A stretch of 52,057 nucleotides of DNA from Alphaproteobacteria bacterium. Its GTDB lineage: Bacteria; Pseudomonadota; Alphaproteobacteria; GCA-2731375. The stretch covers positions 1 to 52,057 of the forward strand of contig JAJFGG010000021.1 in assembly GCA_021776235.1 (NCBI GenBank). The letters run 5' to 3'. Under the pieces are notes generated by a model. It made no database searches and was not told the origin of the DNA. It was given only the letters and a program-made list of their open reading frames with translations. A program made the position numbers and the translations under genes. This document shows, in pieces, positions 34,037 through 42,059 of the stretch (its first letter is position 1; the number at the start of each line of letters is the position of its first letter).

Positions 34037-36061
34037 TTAAACATCCAGGTCGGTGACGAAACGGGCGTTGTCCTGAATATAGCGATAGCGTGCATCCGCC
34101 TTTCGTCCCATCAACTGCTCGACCAGATCCGAGGTTTCGCCACTATCAGAGGGTAATACGACCCGCAACAACGTGCGATTAGCCGGGTCCATGGTCGTTT
34201 GTTTCAACTGGGCGGGCGGCATTTCACCCAATCCTTTGAAACGGGAGGTTTCTACCTTGCCGCGGCCCTGGAATTCGGTTTCCAGCAATTGTTTGCGATG
34301 CCCCTCATCGCGGGCAAACAGGGTCTTGCCGCCCTGGCTAATCCGGTATAGCGGCGGCAGGGCAAGATAAAGATGCCCTTGATGCACCAGATCAGCCAAC
34401 TCGCGGAAGAAAAATGTCATTAGCAATGACGCAATATGGGCACCGTCAACGTCCGCATCGGTCATAATGATAATTTTTTCGTATCGCAGATCTTCCTCGC
34501 GGTAGCGGACCCCGGTGGCGCAGCCCAGGGCCTGCAACAAATCGGTCAATTCCTGATTTGCCTTGAGCTTTTCCGCGCTGGCGGAGGCGACGTTGAGGAT
34601 TTTTCCCCGTAAAGGCAGGATTGCCTGGTTGGTCCGGTTCCGGGCCTGTTTTGCCGAACCACCGGCACTGTCGCCTTCAACGATGAATATCTCGCTGCCC
34701 GCAGCGGAATTTTGCGAGCAATCGGACAATTTGCCGGGCAGCCGTACCCGGCGCGCGGCTGTCTTGCGTTTGACATCCCGCTCGTCGCGGCGGCGGCGGC
34801 GCTCGTCCGCCCGCTCGATACCCCAGGCCAGCAGCCGATTGGCGTTTTCCGGATCCCCCGACAGCCAATGGTCGAAATGATCGCGGACAATGGCTTCAAC
34901 CCAGCGGGCCGCTTCCGGATTGGCCAAACGTTCCTTGGTCTGACCGCTGAATTGCGGTTCGGGAATGAAGATCGACAACATGGCGGCCGCCGGCCCCAAA
35001 ATATCGTCGCCGGTCAATTGGCTGGCCTTGCGCATACCAACCATTTCGCCATAGGCCTTTAGACCCTTGGTCAGGGCCGCCCGCAGGCCGGCCTCATGGC
35101 TACCGCCTTCGCTGGTTGGTACGGTATTGCAATAGGAATGCAGAAACCCGTCGCTCTCCACGGGCCAATGCATGGCCCATTCAACTTCGCCCTTGGCTTC
35201 GGTCAGGGCAGCGCGGCCACCGAAGGGCTGGGGTGTGACCGTTGGCCCATCCCCCAGGGAGGCGGCCAGAAAATCCACAAGGCCGTTGGGGAAATGTAAT
35301 ATCGCCTCGGCCGGCGTTTGATCCTTGCCCGTAATCAGTCCTGCGGCGCAGGTCCAACGAATTTCCACGCCGCGGAACAAATACGCCTTGGAACGCGCCA
35401 TGCGATACAATCGCGCGGGCAGAAACGAGGCCCCCGCTCCGAAGATTTCGGGGTCGGGCCGGCAGGCGACGGTGGTGCCGCGCCGGTTGGCGACCTTGCC
35501 CAGGTTCTGCAATTTTGTCGTCGGGGCGCCGCGGCTATAGTCCTGCCGCCAAAGCCGGCGATCCCGGGCCACTTCAACCCAAAGGGATTCGGACAGTGCG
35601 TTGACGACGGATATGCCGACGCCATGCAAGCCACCAGCGGTCTGATAGACCTTGTCGGAAAACTTTCCGCCCGAATGCAAAGTTGTCAGAATGACTTCCA
35701 AGGCTGACTTCGGCTTGTATTTGGGGTGTGCATCGATGGGGATGCCGCGGCCGTTGTCCGTGACGGTCAAGGTGCCGTCGGCGCCCAAGTCCACCTCAAT
35801 CCGATTGGCGAAGCCGGCGACGGCCTCGTCCATGGCGTTATCCAGCATCTCGGCCGCCAGATGGTGCAGGGCCCGTTCGTCGGTACCGCCAATATACATG
35901 CCGGGGCGGCGGCGCACCGGCTCCAAACCTTCCAGTACTTCGATATCCTTGGCGGAATAGGCGCTTCCCTTAGCGCCGCGCGGCCCATCGCCGGAATTCT
36001 TCCCGCGGGAGCTCTTCTCGCTGGGCCCTGAACCGCCTGACTGTGTGAACAGATCGTTCAT
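34037..36061 (-). CDS. parE: DNA topoisomerase IV subunit B (ParE)
   Basis: 674 residues from the ATG at 36059-36061; codons upstream to 36112 add a basic non-family stretch. GHKL ATPase domain: EGLEPVRRRPGMYIGG, the Mg-binding Asn in LDNAMDEA, DNGRGIP and GGLHGVG. Then a transducer domain and the TOPRIM part with EGDSAGGSAKQARNR, LPLRGKILN and DADVDGAHI. It ends near GRKADARYRYIQDNA, typical of ParE (GyrB differs in the middle and in length). With ParC it decatenates daughter chromosomes. parC is not in the window. A Ser/Gly-rich N-terminal extension of about 35 residues precedes the domain. Confidence 0.95.
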   Translation of the reverse strand: MNDLFTQSGGSGPSEKSSRGKNSGDGPRGAKGSAYSAKDIEVLEGLEPVRRRPGMYIGGTDERALHHLAAEMLDNAMDEAVAGFANRIEVDLGADGTLTVTDNGRGIPIDAHPKYKPKSALEVILTTLHSGGKFSDKVYQTAGGLHGVGISVVNALSESLWVEVARDRRLWRQDYSRGAPTTKLQNLGKVANRRGTTVACRPDPEIFGAGASFLPARLYRMARSKAYLFRGVEIRWTCAAGLITGKDQTPAEAILHFPNGLVDFLAASLGDGPTVTPQPFGGRAALTEAKGEVEWAMHWPVESDGFLHSYCNTVPTSEGGSHEAGLRAALTKGLKAYGEMVGMRKASQLTGDDILGPAAAMLSIFIPEPQFSGQTKERLANPEAARWVEAIVRDHFDHWLSGDPENANRLLAWGIERADERRRRRDERDVKRKTAARRVRLPGKLSDCSQNSAAGSEIFIVEGDSAGGSAKQARNRTNQAILPLRGKILNVASASAEKLKANQELTDLLQALGCATGVRYREEDLRYEKIIIMTDADVDGAHIASLLMTFFFRELADLVHQGHLYLALPPLYRISQGGKTLFARDEGHRKQLLETEFQGRGKVETSRFKGLGEMPPAQLKQTTMDPANRTLLRVVLPSDSGETSDLVEQLMGRKADARYRYIQDNARFVTDLDV

Positions 36062-36420
36062 GTTGTTTGATCTATCGTCCCTTTGTTTGCGCCGATCCTG
36101 GTTTTTGCGCATCCGGTTCGCCGACCGGCGCGATAAAACGAATCAATGCAAAGGATATATAGTCATGCTGCCATTACCAAACCATGTGCCAATATTTGTT
36201 TGGGCAAAATAACGAAACCCGGCTACAGGGTTTGGCTGCCGGGGCAGGGACGGGGCCACTTGCCGCAACGCCGACCGTATGCCGGGTTTGTTGATTATAA
36301 CGATATTCACGTTTTGTTCTTGTGTCAAGGCGGAAAAATCGGCAGCCGACCCACTATTGTCAGGACCTCGTGGTGGCCATTGAATGCGGAAAATCCAGCC
36401 CAAACGGAAAGCCTGTGTGC
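36062..36420. other. spacer upstream of parE
   Basis: About 360 bases, moderately AT-rich near parE, which should hold the parE promoter. A 93-codon minus-strand frame (36143-36424) has no family features and no good ribosome site, so it is not called. Confidence 0.4.
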
Positions 36421-38019
36421 TCACGCTTCCGGCGCGCTGAGCTCAGTCAGTTCGGCGGGGAAACGCTGTCGCACATGGTCGGCGAATCCTTCGCCGGCCA
36501 GGATGACGCTATCGACGGCCACGTGGGCCCCGGCTTGCTCCAGGATATCGACCTCGTCGGAATAGAGCGCCACCGCCGCGATCTGCCCGTCGAACGGGCT
36601 GTCCGACAATAGCCGCACCACGTCAAGATTGGCGCTCAACTGCGGCAGGGCGAGCATGGATAAACGGATCCGCCCGGACTGCGTCCGCGCCCAAAAATCG
36701 GAATCGGTGGCATCGCCAAGGATTACGTTGCGTCCAGCCGACTGATGGGCCGAGACTTTGTCGGCATTACTGTCTATCCCAATAATGACGTCACCATAGT
36801 GCGCCTTCATGGCGTCGTATGCGCCGGTGCCGATCCGCCCCATGCCGAGGACGGCGATCCGGGCCTTGCCCGGGTCGACTGGCTGGTCATCCGGGTGGCG
36901 GAGCGCGCTTTCCCAAAAGATCAGCCGGTCGTGGAAGTGTGCATAGATTCTGTGGGCCATGAGGTTGAGTGGCGCACCGAGGACAAAGGTGGTTGCCAGG
37001 GCGATCGCGACCACCGCAAGCCAATCGGCTGCAAGCCAGCCGTTGGAAACGGCGATAGCGCTGACGATCAGGCCAAATTCGCTGTAGGTGGCCAGGCTGA
37101 ACGCGGCCAGCGTGGCGCTGCGCCCACGCAAGCGGAAGCGGGTCAAAAGGCCGAAGAACAGGGCCACCTTGAATGGCAGCACCAGAACGAACAGCAGCGC
37201 CGCCAGCACCGCCTCGAGGCTGAGGGTCCCCGACAGTCCGATGTCGAGGAAGAAGCCGACTAGCAGGATGTCCTTGAAACTCAGCAACGAGTCCGATATC
37301 TCGCCGGCCCGGTCATGCTTGGCCAGGAGCGCGCCCAGGATCAGCGCCCCCAGGTCTGCCTTCAAGCCGACCAGGTCGAAAGCTTCAGCACCCAACACCA
37401 GCGCCGCGAACAGCCCGAACAAGGGCATCAGCTCGCCGTGGCCGCAGCGGTCCATGATTGAGAACAAAAGCGGGCGCAGCGGAATAAGGCCGAACAGCAC
37501 CAGTGCCCAAAGCGATGGCGTCTGGCCGGTCGAGAAGGTGATGAACACCACCGCTATGATGTCCTGAATAATCAGGATGCCGATGGCGACCCGGCCGTGG
37601 AGGGACTGAAGCTCGCCTTTTTCTTCCAGCGTCTTGACGGCAAACACGGTGCTGGAAAAACTAAGCGCGAAGGCAAGCAGCGCACTGGTCGCCAGGTCGA
37701 AGCCGGCAAACAGGTGGACCCCGGCAGCGGCGAGTCCGAAAATGGCAAGGCCGAAGACCACAATGGTGGCCGCCATGTGGAGGCTCGCACCAGCCCAGAC
37801 TTCGGGCTTTAGCAAGGTCCCGGCCTTTAGTTTGAGGCCTATCGAGAACAGCAGAAGCGTTACGCCGAGGTCGGCGAGCTGGCCCAGCAGGGGGCTGCTC
37901 TCGAAGCCGAAGCCGTTGAGGGCGAAGCCGGCCGTCAGAAATCCGACCAAAGGCGGCAGGCCGACCTGACGGGCGGCGAATCCCAGCACGAAGGCGATCG
38001 CCAGAAACACCGGGTCCAT
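36421..38019 (-). CDS. KefB-type CPA2 monovalent cation:proton antiporter with TrkA-N domain
   Basis: 532 residues from the ATG at 38017-38019 with GAGGGT upstream. Residues 1-370 hold about twelve transmembrane helices with CPA2 features (GFLTAGFALNGFG, LLLFSIGLKLK, FALSFSSTVFAVK, IGILIIQDIIAV). Residues 395-515 are a cytoplasmic RCK/TrkA-N domain with GMGRIGTGAYDAM and a nucleotide-binding acidic residue in IIGIDSNADK. The predicted role is K+ or Na+ efflux in exchange for protons, gated by nucleotide. It belongs to the short Kef-like group seen with thiol or pH stress. It is a monocistronic gene here. Confidence 0.92.
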   Translation of the reverse strand: MDPVFLAIAFVLGFAARQVGLPPLVGFLTAGFALNGFGFESSPLLGQLADLGVTLLLFSIGLKLKAGTLLKPEVWAGASLHMAATIVVFGLAIFGLAAAGVHLFAGFDLATSALLAFALSFSSTVFAVKTLEEKGELQSLHGRVAIGILIIQDIIAVVFITFSTGQTPSLWALVLFGLIPLRPLLFSIMDRCGHGELMPLFGLFAALVLGAEAFDLVGLKADLGALILGALLAKHDRAGEISDSLLSFKDILLVGFFLDIGLSGTLSLEAVLAALLFVLVLPFKVALFFGLLTRFRLRGRSATLAAFSLATYSEFGLIVSAIAVSNGWLAADWLAVVAIALATTFVLGAPLNLMAHRIYAHFHDRLIFWESALRHPDDQPVDPGKARIAVLGMGRIGTGAYDAMKAHYGDVIIGIDSNADKVSAHQSAGRNVILGDATDSDFWARTQSGRIRLSMLALPQLSANLDVVRLLSDSPFDGQIAAVALYSDEVDILEQAGAHVAVDSVILAGEGFADHVRQRFPAELTELSAPEA

Positions 38020-38342
38020 AATACCCTCTCTACTTTTTTGGCCATCTCCTACGGCGCGTCGCTGCAAATACGTCCCGCCACAATAAGGCCCGCCGACCGC
38101 TACGAACAGAGCCTCGCAACGGACGCATTGTATTAAATGCCTGAAACTGTGCAGGTTTCCCGGACGCCAGCGCGGTAGTGGGTAATGAAGCGCGATACCT
38201 GCCTGCGTCGGAGGAGTGCCAGGGCAGGAAATCGGAGACTGTGATGCGCGGTGGTTGAGGTGGCCCCTATGGGATTTTGACGTTTGCCGCGATGGTGGAT
38301 GGGTCTAATTGCCGTGATCTTACGGCAGCGTAGCATGGCCGA
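38020..38342. other. spacer between the antiporter and the aminotransferase
   Basis: About 320 bases without a supportable gene. It should contain the antiporter promoter. A short inverted repeat TGCCGT (38310-38315) / ACGGCA (38322-38327) lies just past the aminotransferase stop and could be a weak terminator hairpin. Confidence 0.35.
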
Positions 38343-39521
38343 TTAGGCCGGCGACAGGAAATCCAAGGCTGCCTGAACGCCGCCCCTTTCATAGGGCACG
38401 CCCGCGGCGGCCAGGCCCATTTCTACGCCCGATAATGTGCCAGCCAGCATCAATTCGTTGAAATCACCCAGATGGCCAATGCGGAATACGCGGCCCGCAA
38501 GGCGGCCCAGACCGTTGCCGAGGGACATATTGAAGCGCCGCAGCACGACCTCGCGGAACGCATCGGCGTCATGGCCCTCCGGCAACATCACGGCCGTCAG
38601 GCTGTTGGACATTTCCCCCGCCCGCGTGGCCACGGTTTCCAGCCCCCAGGCCTGGACGGCGCGGCGCGTCGCTTCCGCCAGGCGGGCATGGCGTTGGAAG
38701 ACGTTCGGCAAGCCTTCCTCCTGCAGCATGACAATGGCTTCATCCAGGCCGTACAGCAGATTGGTCGCCGGCGTATAGGGGAAGGCGCCGCTTTTGTTGG
38801 CCTGCAACATTGCTGACCAGTCCCAGTAGGACCTGATCATGCCGGCACTTTCCTGCGCTTTCAGGGCTTTTGCGCTCACGGCGTTGAAGCTAAGGCCCGG
38901 CGGCAGCATGAGGCCTTTTTGCGAGCCGCCAATCGTCACATCGACGCCCCATTCGTCATGGCGGTAATCAATCGAAGCCAGGGACGAGATGGTGTCGACA
39001 ATCAACAAGGCCGGATGTCCGACATCGTCCATGGCCCGGCGGACCCCGGCGATATCCGAGGTAACCCCGGTGGAGGTTTCGTTGTGCACGCAACAGACCG
39101 CCTTGATGCGCTGATCCTTGTCTTCGGCCAGCGCGGCAGCGATCAGTTCGGGCTGCACCCCATGGCGCCAATCCCCAGGCAGAAATTGCACGTCCAGGCC
39201 CAAACGCTCGGCTAATCCACGCCACAGGCTGGCGAACTGGCCTGTCTCGGCCATCAATACCCGGTCGCCGGGGGACAGGGTGTTCACCAGGGCTGCTTCC
39301 CATGCGCCAGTACCCGACGCCGGATAGATCACCACGGCATCCTTGGTCTGAAAAATCGGCTTTAAACCGTCCAGCACCCGGCGCGCCATAGCCTCGAACG
39401 CAGGGCCGCGGTGATCGATGGTGGCGCCGTCTATGGCCCGCAGGATGCGATCAGGCACATTGGTCGGACCCGGAATTTGTAGAAAATGGCGGCCTGCCTG
39501 ATGCGGTTGGTTCGTGACCAT
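38343..39521 (-). CDS. alanine/serine-glyoxylate aminotransferase
   Basis: 392 residues. The ATG at 39519-39521 is favoured because AAGG lies 11 bases before it; an ATG five codons earlier is the alternative. Class V aminotransferase fold: GPTNVPDRIL near the start, PASGTGAWEAALVN, HNETSTGVTSDI, IVDTISSLASIDY and PLP-Lys K202 in IGGSQKGLMLPPGL. This SQKGLMLPPGL block is that of serine-glyoxylate aminotransferases, which make hydroxypyruvate and glycine in the serine cycle or photorespiratory-type glyoxylate metabolism. No other serine-cycle gene is visible here. Divergent from the unknown Cys/His protein. Confidence 0.92.
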   Translation of the reverse strand: MVTNQPHQAGRHFLQIPGPTNVPDRILRAIDGATIDHRGPAFEAMARRVLDGLKPIFQTKDAVVIYPASGTGAWEAALVNTLSPGDRVLMAETGQFASLWRGLAERLGLDVQFLPGDWRHGVQPELIAAALAEDKDQRIKAVCCVHNETSTGVTSDIAGVRRAMDDVGHPALLIVDTISSLASIDYRHDEWGVDVTIGGSQKGLMLPPGLSFNAVSAKALKAQESAGMIRSYWDWSAMLQANKSGAFPYTPATNLLYGLDEAIVMLQEEGLPNVFQRHARLAEATRRAVQAWGLETVATRAGEMSNSLTAVMLPEGHDADAFREVVLRRFNMSLGNGLGRLAGRVFRIGHLGDFNELMLAGTLSGVEMGLAAAGVPYERGGVQAALDFLSPA

Positions 39522-39670
39522 GCTGTGAGCCTTCATGTTGCTTTACCGATGCGCCGGTATATTGCTGACTGCGTCCAGGAGGATAATAGGGCGACAACCA
39601 GATTTTGCATCCCCAATGGCCGATTTGGCGGTAACCTGTGCAGGATTTCACCGAAGCCAGGGAGATCGGT

Positions 39671-40429
39671 ATGCTGAAACTAAGCGATATGGCCAAGGTC
39701 GGGCGAAATGTACGCCAGGATGATTGGCAGGAGTTGGGCAAAGCCACCCAGGGGGCTGTCGTGGACGCCATCGACAATGGTCAGGGCGACGAGGCCAAGG
39801 CATTGGCCCTATACACCATCCCCGAGGGCAAAGCCCTGCACGATCTGTTTTGCGATTGGTTGTGGGACCTGTTTACCAACATCGCCGAACGCCATGGCGA
39901 GGAAGAATTGTATCAAACCCTGCGCCAGACCCAGGGCGGCTGGATGATGAAACGCACGTGGCGCGGCTTCCTTAATCTCAGCGTGGAGGAACGGGTCTAT
40001 CTGTCGGCCGAGATCATGCGGGCCCACCGTTGCGGCCCGGACCAGGATGGCGGCCTTGCGGTGACGGACGAGGGCGACCACTATTCCATCGGCATGGACC
40101 CCTGTGGTTCCGGCGGCCGCATGCGGCGTGGCGATGTTGTGGACGGCACCCCGTCAAGACAAGGACCGCCGTATAATTTTGGTGCGACCAGGGAGGCTTA
40201 TGATTGGTCCTGGGGTCAGGCCGGTGTGCCGTATTATTGTCTGCATTGCGCCATGAACGAAATTCTGCCCATGGAATGGGGCGGCCATCCGCTTTGGGTC
40301 ACCGGCTATGACGCTGATCCGCAAAAACCCTGTTCGTGGAAATTCTATAAGCGGGCAGAGGATATCCCGGAAGAATATTATCGCCGGGTGGGACGGCAGA
40401 AACCAGGCCCGGGCGAAGGCAAGTACTGA
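39671..40429 (+). CDS. Cys/His-rich protein of unknown function, paired with an acyl-CoA synthetase
   Basis: 252 residues from the ATG at 39671, which has GGGAG upstream. Residues 1-115 are helical and acidic (GKALHDLFCDWLWDLF). The second half is dense in possible metal or redox ligands: H119, C121 (AHRCGPDQDGG), D143/C145 (GMDPCGSGGRM), C190/H192/C193 (YYCLHCAMNE) and C221. The layout suggests a bound metal or thiol chemistry. I do not recognise the family and assign no function. The acyl-CoA synthetase gene begins 15 bases later on the same strand, so they are probably co-transcribed. Confidence 0.85.
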   Translation: MLKLSDMAKVGRNVRQDDWQELGKATQGAVVDAIDNGQGDEAKALALYTIPEGKALHDLFCDWLWDLFTNIAERHGEEELYQTLRQTQGGWMMKRTWRGFLNLSVEERVYLSAEIMRAHRCGPDQDGGLAVTDEGDHYSIGMDPCGSGGRMRRGDVVDGTPSRQGPPYNFGATREAYDWSWGQAGVPYYCLHCAMNEILPMEWGGHPLWVTGYDADPQKPCSWKFYKRAEDIPEEYYRRVGRQKPGPGEGKY

Positions 40430-40444
40430 ATTCATGGTAGTTTC

Positions 40445-41893
40445 ATGAGTGAAGTTTCCCTATCCCGAATTTTAAGCTACTGGGCCGACCGGGACCCTGA
40501 CAAACCCGTTCTGACCCATGAAGGCAGGACCTTGAGCCGGGCCCAACTGGAGGCGTCCAGTAATCGCCTGGCCAGGGCTTACCGGCAACTGGGCGTCAAG
40601 GAAGGTGACTATGTCACCATTGCGCTGCCTAACGGCGTCGAGTTCGTGGCGGCGGTTTTCGCTACCTGGAAACTGGGGGCGACACCGCAGCCGGTGTCTC
40701 ACCGCCTGCCGGACGGCGAACGCTCCCAGATTGTCGAACTGGCAAAACCCAGCCTGGTGGTTGGAATAGCGCCCGAGCAAAATCCCGGTACGGCCTGTGT
40801 GGCGCCCGGCTATCGCCCGGATGCGGCCCTGTCCGATGCGCCGCTGGCCGAGGTCACGGCCAAAAACTGGAAGGCCATGACCTCCGGCGGTTCAACGGGC
40901 CGGCCAAAACTGATCGTCTCGAAGACTCCTGCGACAACCGACCCTCTGGAAGTGGATTTTGTTCTGGCACCGGAACTGGTCACGCTGGTGCCGGGCCCGC
41001 TGTATCATAATGGACCCTTTAGTCTGGGCATGATGGCCCTGCATAAAGGGCATCATCTGATCATCACCTCTCGCTTTGATGCGGCCGAAACCCTGGAGTT
41101 GATCGACCGCCATGAAGTGCGGGTGTTGTATCTGGTGCCCACCATGATGCAGCGTATGTGGCGTTTGCCTGCCGGCCAGCGGGCCGGCTATGACGTCGAC
41201 TCGCTACGGCTGGTCTGGCATATGGCGGCACCTTGCCCGGCCTGGCTGAAAGAAGCCTTTATCGAATGGTTCGGCGGCGATGTCCTGATGGAATTGTACG
41301 GCGGCACCGAGGCGCAGGGTTTTACGACCATCTCCGGCACCGAATGGTTGAACCATCGCGGCTCGGTCGGTAAGCCGCAGGCGGGCTTTCGCATGAAGGT
41401 GGTGGACGATGCGGGTAACAGCCTGCCAAACGGTGAAATCGGCGAGGTTTTTATGCTGCCCGATGCCGGGCAGGGCGCCACTTATTATTATATCGGGGCG
41501 AGTGCCAAGGCGGCGGCTGGCGGTTGGGAATCCCTGGGCGATCTAGGCTACCTGGATGCCGAGGGTTATCTGTATCTGACGGACCGGCGTAGCGACATGA
41601 TCCTGTCGGGTGGCGCCAATATTTATCCCGCTGAAGTAGAGGCGGCGATCGATCTGCATCCGGGCGTCCGTTCCTCGGCCGTGATCGGCCTGCCGGACGA
41701 AGACATGGGCAACCTAGTCCATGCCATCGTCGACGTTCCCGACCAGGGCCTGGAAACCGAGGCATTACTGGCCCATCTGAACCAGCATCTGGTGCGCTAC
41801 AAGATTCCCCGGACCTTTGAGTTCGTATCGGAACCGTTGCGCGACGACGCGGGCAAGGTCCGCCGGCAGGCCCTGCGCGAACAACGCCTCTGA
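40445..41893 (+). CDS. AMP-dependent acyl-CoA synthetase
   Basis: 482 residues, on the short side for the ANL family. Phosphate loop MTSGGSTGRPKLIV, ELYGGTEAQGFT, the hinge region YLYLTDRRSDMILSGGANIYP and the C-terminal Lys in DDAGKVRRQALR are present. The phosphate loop has GGSTG in place of the usual SGTTG. This type is annotated as bile-acid-CoA-ligase/acyl-CoA-synthetase-like; the substrate is probably a bulky carboxylic acid (inference). Co-transcribed with the Cys/His protein. Confidence 0.9.
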   Translation: MSEVSLSRILSYWADRDPDKPVLTHEGRTLSRAQLEASSNRLARAYRQLGVKEGDYVTIALPNGVEFVAAVFATWKLGATPQPVSHRLPDGERSQIVELAKPSLVVGIAPEQNPGTACVAPGYRPDAALSDAPLAEVTAKNWKAMTSGGSTGRPKLIVSKTPATTDPLEVDFVLAPELVTLVPGPLYHNGPFSLGMMALHKGHHLIITSRFDAAETLELIDRHEVRVLYLVPTMMQRMWRLPAGQRAGYDVDSLRLVWHMAAPCPAWLKEAFIEWFGGDVLMELYGGTEAQGFTTISGTEWLNHRGSVGKPQAGFRMKVVDDAGNSLPNGEIGEVFMLPDAGQGATYYYIGASAKAAAGGWESLGDLGYLDAEGYLYLTDRRSDMILSGGANIYPAEVEAAIDLHPGVRSSAVIGLPDEDMGNLVHAIVDVPDQGLETEALLAHLNQHLVRYKIPRTFEFVSEPLRDDAGKVRRQALREQRL

Positions 41894-42059
41894 GGCCGTG
41901 ACAGGCTGCCGCGCCAAGCTATTCGCTTGCCATTGATACTTTGGTGTCTTTGATGCGACAAAGAGGCCGGTCTTCGGGATGTTGTAAATAGGCGGTTCGT
42001 GAGCCGCCGACAAACAATTGGTTATTCAACTATACCGTCGTGGGAAGTAGGCTTGCGCC

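Noticed and set aside
36143-36424. 93-codon minus-strand frame upstream of parE
   Set aside because: No ribosome site, no family features, and it would end in the parE promoter region.
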